Source: Synergistes jonesii
Lineage (GTDB): Bacteria > Synergistota > Synergistia > Synergistales > Synergistaceae
NCBI RefSeq assembly: GCF_000712295.1
Contig: NZ_JMKI01000031.1
Span: 1-64,000, forward strand
Reading direction: 5' to 3'
Length of the DNA stretch: 64,000 nt
Both the position numbers and the translations under genes were made by a program. Numbering within the stretch: position 1 is the first letter of the stretch; each line of letters starts with the position of its first letter. Below, one piece after another: positions 33,608 to 41,533 of the stretch. The notes beneath the pieces were generated by a model. The model saw only the letters and a list, made by a program, of their open reading frames with translations. It made no database searches and was not told the origin of the DNA.

Positions 33608-34861
33608 ATGGCCGAAACCGCGAAAAAGCCGGCAATTCGGTTCAAGGGATTCACAGGCGCTTGGGAACAGCGTAAGTTTGGCGATATTTCTGAAATAAAA
33701 ACTGGTCCATTTGGAAGTACCCTTCATGCGGGCGATTACGTTACAGACGGTGTACCAATAATAACAACTGAGCATTTTAAGACTGGAACTTTGCAGAATG
33801 ACAAGGAAGGTTTGCCACAAGTTTCTCAAGAAGATTATGAACGGTTGTTGTCTTACGTGCTAAACGATGGTGATGTTGTCTTTTCTCGTGTTGGTTCAGT
33901 TGATGTAAACGCTTTAATTACGCCGTTTCAAGACGGGTGGTTGTTCTCTGGGCGAGTTTTGAGGGTTCGTCCAAGTAGAGGGAGTGATTCTCAATTCTTA
34001 CATACTTTATTAGAAACCGAAGATGTTAAAAATGATATTCGAGCAAGGGCTGTTGGCCAAACTATGCCAAGTATCAACACTGAAATCTTGAAAGCTACAA
34101 TACTGTTGTTGCCAACATCTGAAACGGAACAGCGCCAAATCGGGGCATGTTTCCGACAACTTGATCACCTTATCACCCTTCATCAGCGTAAGTATGACAA
34201 GCTCGTGAATGTGAAAAAATCCTGCCTCGAAAAAATGTTCCCGAAAAATGGCAGTAATGTTCCGGAAATTCGATTTTCCGGATTTACGGAAGCTTGGGAA
34301 CAGCGTAAGCTTAGAAACATCGCTGATAAAGTGACGGAAAAGAATGCCGATCTGGCGGTTTTGGAAACATTTACGAACTCTGCCGAATTCGGAATTATTA
34401 GCCAACGAGACTTTTTCGATCACGATATTTCGAACGCAGAGAATATCGGCGGGTATTATGTTGTGAAAAATGAAGATTTTGTCTATAATCCGCGCATCTC
34501 TGTTACTGCTCCTGTAGGCCCTATAAATCGCAATAAATTGGGCAGAAATGGCGTAATGTCGCCACTTTATACGGTGTTCCGCACACATGATATAGACACC
34601 ACTTATCTGGAATGGTTTTTCAAGAGTGCTTCTTGGCACGATTTTATGCATTACAACGGTGACTCCGGAGCAAGGTCAGACAGATTTTCAATCAAAGATG
34701 CGGTCTTTTTTGAGATGTCAATTCCCTATCCAGAGATTGCTGAACAGCGGAAAATTGGTCGATACTTAGATCAGCTTGACAACCTTATCACCCTTCATCA
34801 GCGTGAGCTTGAAAAGCTTCAAAATCTGAAGAAAGCTTGCCTTGAAAAGATGTTCGTGTAA
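33608..34861 (+). CDS. hsdS: Type I restriction-modification specificity subunit HsdS (active copy)
   Basis: 417 residues with two target-recognition domains. ATG 33608 follows TTGGAGGTG. The first half runs from RFKGFTGAWEQRKFGD to LITLHQRKYDKLVNVKKSC, the second from RFSGFTEAWEQRKLRN to LITLHQRELEKLQNLKKAC. These paired boundaries are encoded by near-identical DNA repeats (33659 and 34292; 34166 and 34780), which are also found in the inverted silent cassette. The protein decides which DNA sequence is methylated and cut, so swapping a half changes specificity. Confidence 0.95.
   Translation: MAETAKKPAIRFKGFTGAWEQRKFGDISEIKTGPFGSTLHAGDYVTDGVPIITTEHFKTGTLQNDKEGLPQVSQEDYERLLSYVLNDGDVVFSRVGSVDVNALITPFQDGWLFSGRVLRVRPSRGSDSQFLHTLLETEDVKNDIRARAVGQTMPSINTEILKATILLLPTSETEQRQIGACFRQLDHLITLHQRKYDKLVNVKKSCLEKMFPKNGSNVPEIRFSGFTEAWEQRKLRNIADKVTEKNADLAVLETFTNSAEFGIISQRDFFDHDISNAENIGGYYVVKNEDFVYNPRISVTAPVGPINRNKLGRNGVMSPLYTVFRTHDIDTTYLEWFFKSASWHDFMHYNGDSGARSDRFSIKDAVFFEMSIPYPEIAEQRKIGRYLDQLDNLITLHQRELEKLQNLKKACLEKMFV
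33659..33676 (+). repeat. WEQRK-coding element, first copy in active hsdS
   Basis: GCTTGGGAACAGCGTAAG, identical to 34292-34309 and inverted relative to 29817-29834. Confidence 0.85.
34166..34192 (+). repeat. LITLHQR-coding element, internal copy in active hsdS
   Basis: Closely matches 34780-34808 (CACCTTATCACCCTTCATCA, continuing GCGTAAG) and is inverted relative to 29318-29346. It marks the end of the first recognition domain. Confidence 0.8.
34292..34309 (+). repeat. WEQRK-coding element, second copy in active hsdS
   Basis: Identical to 33659-33676. It marks the start of the second recognition domain. Confidence 0.85.
34780..34808 (+). repeat. LITLHQR-coding element, end of active hsdS
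   Basis: 28 of 29 bases match 28310-28338; inverted relative to 29318-29346. The single difference is C for T in CACCCTT. Confidence 0.85.
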
Positions 34862-34892
34862 AAGAAGACAAAACGGAAGGAAATCATTAAAT

Positions 34893-35066
34893 ATGAGTAT
34901 TGAAGACAAAATCAAAAATGTAAAAGGTTCTTTCGCAATGGAAGGGATCGAAATGACAAAAACCGATGAAATGAATGCGAATGAGATTATTTCCAAAAAG
35001 AGAGACGTGGAGGAAATAATCTCTGAATTGAAGCGCAAGTATTCGGTAGCGGGGAGTTCATTATGA
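34893..35066 (+). CDS. VbhA-like antitoxin of a Fic toxin
   Basis: 57 residues from ATG 34893, with GGAAGGAAA upstream. KNVKGSFAMEGIEMTKTDEM contains SFAMEG, the [S/T]xxxE[G/N] inhibitory helix that blocks the Fic active site in class I toxin-antitoxin pairs. The stop overlaps the fic ATG by four bases, so antitoxin is made first and in step with toxin. It lies directly after hsdS. Confidence 0.82.
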   Translation: MSIEDKIKNVKGSFAMEGIEMTKTDEMNANEIISKKRDVEEIISELKRKYSVAGSSL

Positions 35067-35680
35067 AAGACATAGACTATTCTTATGAGTATAAGGATGA
35101 CGATAACAAGTATTGTTATCCCGGAACGAATGTGCTGAAAAACAAACTCAGCATTAAAGACTCGGAGATGCTTTATAACGCAGAAAGAGAATTTTCGATG
35201 GCGAGATACGCCGCGCTTCAGGTCAAACCGATTAACGGTGACTTTTCGTTAAAGCATCTGCGAGAGATTCATAAGTATCTTTTTCAGGATGTTTATGATT
35301 GGGCTGGTGTTCTCCGAACCGTGGACATTTCAAAAGGGACGATCTTCTGTCTTGTACAGCATATCGAGGCACAGTTTGAAATCATTCACCAATGGCTGAA
35401 GAAAAGGAACTATCTGAAAGATGTTTCGGACAGGGTTGAGATGGCAAAAGATCTTGCTTATGTTCTTGGCGAAATAAATATGATACATCCATTTAGAGAA
35501 GGAAACGGAAGAGCCCAAAGGCTATATATTGAACAATTATGCGAGAATAACGGAAGGTTTGAAGTGAATTTTTCTTTTGCTACACAAGAGGAAATGCTTA
35601 AAGCCAGTGTGGATGCCAGTGTGTGTAATTATGAGGCTATGGAGGCGCTTTTCTTGAAGTGTCTTATTGAAAGGAATTAA
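35063..35680 (+). CDS. fic: Fic-domain AMPylating toxin
   Basis: 205 residues. The catalytic loop HPFREGNGRAQR is a full match to HPFx[D/E]GNGR, with the loop upstream (KGTIFCLVQHIEAQFEII) as the usual target-binding flap. It should transfer AMP to a host protein unless held by the SFAMEG antitoxin. It is encoded between hsdS and hsdR, two bases before hsdR, so it is transcribed with the restriction genes. Confidence 0.92.
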   Translation: MKDIDYSYEYKDDDNKYCYPGTNVLKNKLSIKDSEMLYNAEREFSMARYAALQVKPINGDFSLKHLREIHKYLFQDVYDWAGVLRTVDISKGTIFCLVQHIEAQFEIIHQWLKKRNYLKDVSDRVEMAKDLAYVLGEINMIHPFREGNGRAQRLYIEQLCENNGRFEVNFSFATQEEMLKASVDASVCNYEAMEALFLKCLIERN

Positions 35681-35682
35681 CG

Positions 35683-38600
35683 ATGGCTTTTACAAAAGAA
35701 TCCGACTTTGAAAATGCTCTGATAAAAATGCTGACAGAGTCCTGCGGTTGGGAAAAGGAAATTCTGCAATACAAAACAGAAAAAGATCTTTTGCAAAACT
35801 GGGCAAATATCTTATTTGAAAACAACCGCAGTATTGACCGCCTGAATAATTATCCTCTTACAGACGGCGAAATGCAGCAGATCATTGAGCAAATAAAAAC
35901 TTTGCGCACGCCGCTGAAACTGAACGGTTTCATCAACGGAAAAAGTGTGTCCATCACTCGTGATAATCCCGATGACAAAGAGCACTTCGGGAAAGAAGTG
36001 TCTCTGAAGATTTATGACCGTCAGGAAATCGCCGCAGGGCAAAGCCGTTATCAGATTGCACGGCAGCCGAAATTCACCGCAAAGACAAGTATGCTTCCCG
36101 GCCGTCGTGGAGATTTTATGCTCCTGATTAACGGTATGCCGCTGATTCATGTGGAACTCAAGAAGAGCGGTATACCGGTATCCCAAGCGTACAATCAGAT
36201 TGAGAAATACTCCCACGAAGGCGTATTTACAGGTTTGTTTGCGCTCGTTCAGGTTTTTGTCGCAGTGAATCCGGAAGAAGCCGTTTATTTTGCCAATCCC
36301 GGGCCGGACGGCAAGTTTAACTCGGATTTCTATTTCCATTGGGCAGATTTCAACAACGAGCCAATCAATGATTGGAAGACGCTGGCATCCACATTCCTTT
36401 CGATTCCTATGGCTCATCAGCTTATCGGGTTTTACACAGTCGCAGACGATACCGATGGTATTCTAAAAGTTATGAGATCGTATCAGTATTATGCTGCCAA
36501 TAAGATTTCCGATACCGTTGCAAAACACAAATGGGAAAACGGAAACCAGCTCGGAGGATACATATGGCATACAACCGGTTCCGGCAAAACTATGACATCC
36601 TTCAAATCTGCACAGCTGATCGCCAATTCAAAGGATGCCGACAAAGTAGTATTTCTCATTGACCGTATTGAGCTCGGAACGCAGAGCGCCGGTGAATATC
36701 GCGGATTTGCCGAAGCAACGGACGATATCCAGGAAACGGAAGACACTTCCGTATTGATTGCAAAACTGAAAAGCAACGACCCCGCGAATACACTGATCGT
36801 TACTTCCGTTCAGAAGATGAGCAACATCAAGGACGATACGGAAGGCAAGCTCAAAAAAGCAGATCTCGACTTGATTACATCAAAGCGCATTGTATTCATT
36901 GTTGACGAGTGCCATCGTTCCACTTTCGGCGACATGATGCGGGTCGTAAAGCAGACATTCCCAAAGGCCCTCTTCTTCGGCTTCAGTGGAACGCCTATTC
37001 AGGCTGAAAACGAAAAGAAAGGCAGCACCACCGCCGACGTATTCGGCAGCGAACTGCACCGTTACAGCATTGCTGACGGTATCAGGGATAAAAATGTTCT
37101 TGGCTTTGATCCGGATAAGGTTCTCACGTTCAAAGAAAAGGACATACGCGAGGCTGTCGCGCTTGATAAAGCAAAGGCAAAAACTGTAGCGGAAGTGTTC
37201 TCTGACGCGAAAAAGCAAAAAATCTATTATGAGTATATGCATAACGTTCCCATGGCGGGCTTTGAAGATGCCAATGGGAAATATGTGAAAGGCATTGAAG
37301 ATTTCCTGCTTGAGAACGGTCAGTACCGAACAGAAGAACATCAGAAAATGGTTGTCCGGGACATCATTGATAACTGGATCACCATCAGCCATAATCATAA
37401 ATTCCATGGGATTTTTGCCACTTCCAGCATTCCGGAAGCTATTCAATATTACAAGCGATTCAAGGATGCCACGCCCGATCTGAAAGTTACCGCCCTCTTT
37501 GATCCGAGTATTGACGACAACGGCTATGGTATCGAAAAAGAAGATGCGCTAATCGAGCTTATCGAAGACTACAATAAGCTCTACCATCAGACATTTACAA
37601 TTCCCACATGGGGCAAGATGAAAAAAGATATTCAATATCGTCTTGCGCACAAAAAGCCTTATGAAAGAAACGAATTTGCTCCTGAAGAACAGATCGATTT
37701 GCTGATAGTGGTGGATCAGATGCTTACCGGTTATGACTCAAAGTGGCTGAACGTGTTATATCTTGATAAAATGCTGCGGTATGAAAGCATTATTCAGGCT
37801 TTCTCGCGCACAAACCGCCTCTTTGGGCCGGATAAGCCGTTTGGCTGCATAAAATACTATCGCGCTCCGTATTCCATGGAGCGAAATATAAATGCGGCGG
37901 TGAAGCTATACTCCGGTGATAAGCCGCTGGGAATGTTTGCGGTCAAGCTTGATAAAAACCTGGAAAACATGAATTCTGTGTTCACACAAATCAAGAATCT
38001 ATTTGAGCAGGCAGGAATATTCAGCTTTGAACGTCTGCCTAACGAGATGACGGAGCGCAGAAAGTTTGCCAAGTTGTTTAACGAGTTCAATGAGTATCTC
38101 GAATCAGCAAAAGTTCAGGGTTTTATCTGGGACAAGCTTGATTACGACTTTGCCGATGAGACAACCGGCGAAGTGAAAACTGTGTCCCTGCTTTTGGATG
38201 AGAAGACATATTTGATTCTTGCCTTGCGTTATAAAGAGTTGTTTGTTGAAGCCCCCACAAATCCGGGTGAAGACTTTCCCTATGATTTGACGGGTTATCT
38301 GACAACGATCGATACAGATGAAATTGACGCCGATTATATGAATTCACGCTTTGAGAAATATAAGAAAGCCCTGACAAGCGGCAATGCGGAAGATATTGAA
38401 GCGGCAAAAGAGGAACTGCATAAAACATTCGCAACGCTGACACAGGAAGAGCAAAAATATGCGAATATCTTCCTGCATGATATTCAGACAGGCGATGTCA
38501 AAGCGGAAAGAGGAAAGACACTCCGCGATTATATCAACGAATATATGCAAAAAGCCAAGAAGGATCAGATACTTAGACTTGCCTCGGTTCTCGGGCTTGA

Positions 38601-38829
38601 CAAAGATATGCTACAAAATATGATGGCACTTAAAGTTGATGATGCCACGATTAACGAGTATGGGAGATTGGACAGCCTCAAGGCAGATGTTGATAAATCA
38701 AAAGCAAAAGCATATTTCGAAGCAGTTGAAGGCATTAAAATGCCTATGCCAAAAGTAAACATTAAAGTAGATATGCTTCTGCGTAAGTTCATTATCAGCG
38801 GTGGATATGATATTAAAATGCCGGAATAA
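35683..38829 (+). CDS. hsdR: Type I restriction endonuclease subunit HsdR
   Basis: 1,048 residues. The N-terminal PD-ExK nuclease is GRRGDFMLLINGMPLIHVEL followed by KKSG, with catalytic Asp, Glu and Lys in place. The SF2 motor has Walker A HTTGSGKTMTS, motif Ia QLIANSKDADKVVFLIDR, DEAD-type box IVDECHRSTFG, motif III FFGFSGTPI, and motif VI QAFSRTNRLF. The C-terminal helical domain (DMLLRKFIISGGYDI near the end) binds the methylase. It looks fully intact, so restriction should be active. It is the last gene of the operon. Confidence 0.95.
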   Translation: MAFTKESDFENALIKMLTESCGWEKEILQYKTEKDLLQNWANILFENNRSIDRLNNYPLTDGEMQQIIEQIKTLRTPLKLNGFINGKSVSITRDNPDDKEHFGKEVSLKIYDRQEIAAGQSRYQIARQPKFTAKTSMLPGRRGDFMLLINGMPLIHVELKKSGIPVSQAYNQIEKYSHEGVFTGLFALVQVFVAVNPEEAVYFANPGPDGKFNSDFYFHWADFNNEPINDWKTLASTFLSIPMAHQLIGFYTVADDTDGILKVMRSYQYYAANKISDTVAKHKWENGNQLGGYIWHTTGSGKTMTSFKSAQLIANSKDADKVVFLIDRIELGTQSAGEYRGFAEATDDIQETEDTSVLIAKLKSNDPANTLIVTSVQKMSNIKDDTEGKLKKADLDLITSKRIVFIVDECHRSTFGDMMRVVKQTFPKALFFGFSGTPIQAENEKKGSTTADVFGSELHRYSIADGIRDKNVLGFDPDKVLTFKEKDIREAVALDKAKAKTVAEVFSDAKKQKIYYEYMHNVPMAGFEDANGKYVKGIEDFLLENGQYRTEEHQKMVVRDIIDNWITISHNHKFHGIFATSSIPEAIQYYKRFKDATPDLKVTALFDPSIDDNGYGIEKEDALIELIEDYNKLYHQTFTIPTWGKMKKDIQYRLAHKKPYERNEFAPEEQIDLLIVVDQMLTGYDSKWLNVLYLDKMLRYESIIQAFSRTNRLFGPDKPFGCIKYYRAPYSMERNINAAVKLYSGDKPLGMFAVKLDKNLENMNSVFTQIKNLFEQAGIFSFERLPNEMTERRKFAKLFNEFNEYLESAKVQGFIWDKLDYDFADETTGEVKTVSLLLDEKTYLILALRYKELFVEAPTNPGEDFPYDLTGYLTTIDTDEIDADYMNSRFEKYKKALTSGNAEDIEAAKEELHKTFATLTQEEQKYANIFLHDIQTGDVKAERGKTLRDYINEYMQKAKKDQILRLASVLGLDKDMLQNMMALKVDDATINEYGRLDSLKADVDKSKAKAYFEAVEGIKMPMPKVNIKVDMLLRKFIISGGYDIKMPE

Positions 38830-38848
38830 CTTCTGCATACAGCATAAA

Positions 38849-38990
38849 CTTGGTGAAGAATATAAAATTACAATGGGACAATCTCCCGACGGCACTATAT
38901 ATAGCGATTTCCCCTCTGATTATTCTTGTTCAGGGAAATGCTGATTTGAAAGACGGCTGGGTATGTCCGAGAGTATGGACAACGCAAAAG
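38849..38990 (+). pseudogene. hsdS: Frameshifted hsdS fragment at the right island border
   Basis: After the hsdR stop one frame reads LGEEYKITMGQSPDGTIYSD and then FPSDY, and the next frame continues ILVQGNADLKDGWVCPRVWT. Together these match a known type of HsdS recognition-domain opening, broken by a small deletion near 38920-38925. There is no start and no further domain. It implies that the locus once held a further hsdS copy. Confidence 0.65.
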
Positions 38991-39091
38991 TCGACACCGG
39001 CCTCCCACCGCATTTTTGTGCTGCCGCTGTTGCAAATCCGCGCGATGCGCTATCATATTGCGGTAATGATTTAAAAAGAGGAGGACGTATT

Positions 39092-40324
39092 GTGGCAGAA
39101 CCCTTTTCATTTAAATATCAGCTGAGCACGATGGCGAAGGAGCGCCTCGACCCGTCGGAGATAGGCGTGATGATAAAGCTGAGCATCGTAAACAACGCGA
39201 TATCTCTCACGGCCGGAGAGCCGTCGGCCGACATCTATCCGATCGAAGAGCTGAAGAAGGCGTTTTCGACGATATTCGAAGACACGTCGCTGCTCGCCTA
39301 TGCGAAGGAGGATTTCGGCCTGCTGAATCTGCGCGAATGGATAACAGACCGCATGAAGGCGGACGGCCTGGCGCCGGAGTGGGTGGAGCCGAAAAATATC
39401 CTTCTGACGAACGGCGCCGGCGAGGCGATCGACCTCGTAGCCGAGACGCTGATCGACCCGGGCTGCACGGTCCTCGTCGAAGCGCCGACCTTCACGGAGA
39501 CTCTGTTGACGTTCCGCAAGCAGGGCGCGAACTGCGTCGGCGTCCCCTCGGACGACGACGGCATCATCCCCGAGGAATTCGAAAAGATAGTGAAGGAGCG
39601 CGGCGCGCGCTTCCTCTACACGATTCCGAACTTCCAGAACCCGAGCGGCAGGACGTCGCCAGTCGAGCGCCGCGTAAAGATTTTGGAGATCGCCGCGCAC
39701 TACGACATTCCGGTGTTCGAGGACGACCCCTATCACTATCTGAGCTACGACGGAGAAGCGCCGGCGACATATCTGAGCCTCGCGAAGGATGACAAACGCG
39801 TGCTGCACAGCAACAGCTTTTCAAAGCTCGTAGCCCCCGGCGTGCGCTGCGGCTGGCTCGTCGTCCCCGACGCTATAATACCGCACCTCAACGCCTTGCG
39901 CATCAGCGCGGGGCTGACGCGCCCCGCGATAGTGCAGCAGGGGCTCTTCAATTACCTGAGCGCGACGGACTTCAAAGCGCGCGTCGCCTTCCTGCGCGAC
40001 GTCTACAGGGTCCGCAGAAACGGCATGACGGAGGCGATCAAAAAATATCTCCGGCCGCTCGGAATCAAGACGAATTATCCGCGGGGGGGCTTCTTCCTCT
40101 GGGGGGAGGCGAGCAGCGTCGGCATCGACGACATACCGGCCTTCGCGCGCTTCGCGGTCGAAAAGAAGAAGGTCGGCATCATCCCGGGAAGCGCGTTCTA
40201 TACGAGGGATGAAGCGAAGAACGGGCGCGACGCGTTCAGGATATCCTTCGCGAAGGTCGACCCGCAGACCGCCGACGAGGGCATCAGGCGGCTTGCCGAA
40301 GCGTTCCGCGAATACAAAAAATAA
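39092..40324 (+). CDS. Fold-type I PLP aminotransferase (LysN/2-aminoadipate type)
   Basis: 410 residues from GTG 39092, chosen because AGAGGAGGAC lies eight bases upstream; a longer frame from 38963 would run through the hsdS remnant. PLP-binding Lys is in LHSNSFSKLVAPGVRCGW, with the conserved IPNFQNPSGRTS and FEDDPYHYLSYDG. Relatives include 2-aminoadipate aminotransferase LysN and MocR-like enzymes. It lies 1.2 kb from the lysW cluster, so a role in aminoadipate formation is possible, but a broad-specificity enzyme cannot be excluded. Confidence 0.85.
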   Translation: MAEPFSFKYQLSTMAKERLDPSEIGVMIKLSIVNNAISLTAGEPSADIYPIEELKKAFSTIFEDTSLLAYAKEDFGLLNLREWITDRMKADGLAPEWVEPKNILLTNGAGEAIDLVAETLIDPGCTVLVEAPTFTETLLTFRKQGANCVGVPSDDDGIIPEEFEKIVKERGARFLYTIPNFQNPSGRTSPVERRVKILEIAAHYDIPVFEDDPYHYLSYDGEAPATYLSLAKDDKRVLHSNSFSKLVAPGVRCGWLVVPDAIIPHLNALRISAGLTRPAIVQQGLFNYLSATDFKARVAFLRDVYRVRRNGMTEAIKKYLRPLGIKTNYPRGGFFLWGEASSVGIDDIPAFARFAVEKKKVGIIPGSAFYTRDEAKNGRDAFRISFAKVDPQTADEGIRRLAEAFREYKK

Positions 40325-40347
40325 AAAGGCTGCCGTAATATAAAATC

Positions 40348-40379
40348 AGCGCTCCGAAACCGATTCTCTTCGGAGCGCT
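40348..40379 (+). terminator. Intrinsic terminator after the aminotransferase
   Basis: AGCGCTCCGAA (40348-40358) pairs perfectly with TTCGGAGCGCT (40369-40379), followed by TTGATT. It may serve both this gene and the convergent flavodoxin unit. Confidence 0.65.
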
Positions 40380-40420
40380 TTGATTCTCGGGGGGCGAGGG
40401 CTATAGGACCCTCCGAAAGG

Positions 40421-40975
40421 TCATTTTACTCCTATATCGCGCAACCACTCTTCGATATCTTCTTCGGCGTTATTCACGTCGCCGCCGTAGATCGCGAGCC
40501 CCTTGAGGAGCTTGGCTTTCGGGCAGTATTTGGCGAGGTCCTCCTCACTGCGGCCTAGGCCGCTGCCGCCGTGCGTCATCAGCACCGCCACCTTCTTCCC
40601 CGCCAAGTCGTTGGCTTCGAAGAATGTCATGAAAGCCATCGGGAAGGTCCCCCACCAGCAGGGCGACGCGAGTATCACGCTGTCGTACCGGCTCAGCTTC
40701 GGCGCCTGCTTCGTCTGAAGGGCGGGGCGCGCGTTTTCCTTCTGCTCTTTTCTGGCGACCTCCGTCGTCTCGCGATAATCGGCAGGATAGGGCCGCACGG
40801 TCTTTAATTCGAAGATGTCGCCGCCGAGGCTTTCCTGGACGATCTTCGCCGCCGCGCGCGTGTTTCCGCTGCGCGAGTAGAAGACGACGAGCGTGCCTCC
40901 GGCCGCGGCGAAAGCCTCGGAGGCGCAGAGCGCCGACGCGATGGCGAGCAGGGAGATCAGAACTTTAATTTTCAT
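40421..40975 (-). CDS. Flavodoxin-family protein with export signal
   Basis: 184 residues. An N-terminal signal-like segment (LISLLAIASALCASEAFAAA) precedes a flavodoxin domain with the FMN phosphate loop FYSRSGNTRAAAKI, LASPCWWGTFPMAFMTFFE and LMTHGGSGLGRSEEDLAKYC. Flavodoxins are normally cytoplasmic, so an exported one is unusual, though flavodoxin-like reductases with signal peptides are known in several anaerobes. It begins four bases after the merR stop and is probably controlled by that regulator. Confidence 0.85.
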   Translation of the reverse strand: MKIKVLISLLAIASALCASEAFAAAGGTLVVFYSRSGNTRAAAKIVQESLGGDIFELKTVRPYPADYRETTEVARKEQKENARPALQTKQAPKLSRYDSVILASPCWWGTFPMAFMTFFEANDLAGKKVAVLMTHGGSGLGRSEEDLAKYCPKAKLLKGLAIYGGDVNNAEEDIEEWLRDIGVK

Positions 40976-40978
40976 TTT

Positions 40979-41362
40979 CTATGCCCTCTCTTGCAGATTT
41001 TTTTCGCATTCGCGCATTTTTCCGTAAAAAACGTCTATTTTGTAATTGAGCTTATCGAGCGCTTCCTGCAGAACGGCGATCTTTCCCTTAAGCATTTCAC
41101 GCTGCCCTATCAGAATATCTCTTCTTTCTTCGGCGGTATCCTCTCCCTCCTGCGCAAGGCGGATGTATCTCGTCAGCGCTTCAACGGAGAGCCCGGCGCC
41201 CCTCATGTACCTGACGAACTCGACCCATGAACACTCTTTCTCGCCGTAATCGCGCACGCCGGCAGAATTACGCGGCACGCGGGGAAGAAGTCCTATCCTC
41301 TCGTAATATCTCAGCGTGTCGGCGGAGAGCCCGTATTTTTCGCTGACCTCACTAATTTTCAT
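40979..41362 (-). CDS. MerR-family transcriptional regulator
   Basis: 127 residues. The N-terminal winged helix is KISEVSEKYGLSADTLRYYE followed by RIGLLPRVPRNSAGVRDYGE, the canonical MerR pattern. A helical dimerisation segment follows, with no metal-binding cysteine pair, which points to oxidative or small-molecule sensing rather than metal sensing. It is the first gene of the pair with the exported flavodoxin. Confidence 0.9.
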   Translation of the reverse strand: MKISEVSEKYGLSADTLRYYERIGLLPRVPRNSAGVRDYGEKECSWVEFVRYMRGAGLSVEALTRYIRLAQEGEDTAEERRDILIGQREMLKGKIAVLQEALDKLNYKIDVFYGKMRECEKNLQERA

Positions 41363-41533
41363 GTTATCACCTCACAAACAGGATAACACTTGGAGTCTGC
41401 TTCAAGTCAACAAAGAATTCGGCGGGCGCCTCCCGCCTTTGATAAATGCGCGCCCTTTTTAATAGAGCGAGCAGGCTTTCGTTTTGTATCCACAATATCG
41501 GCGGAATCGTCTCTTCATCAAATGCGTAAAAAA

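Noticed and set aside
28108-39001. 9-base direct repeat GACACCGGC at both island edges (28108-28116 and 38993-39001) as attachment sites
   Set aside because: Too short to separate from chance, not at a tRNA, and not placed exactly at the composition change.
38963-39091. Longer N-terminus for the aminotransferase
   Set aside because: The extension crosses the hsdS remnant and a promoter-like region; GTG 39092 has a strong ribosome site and gives a normal protein.
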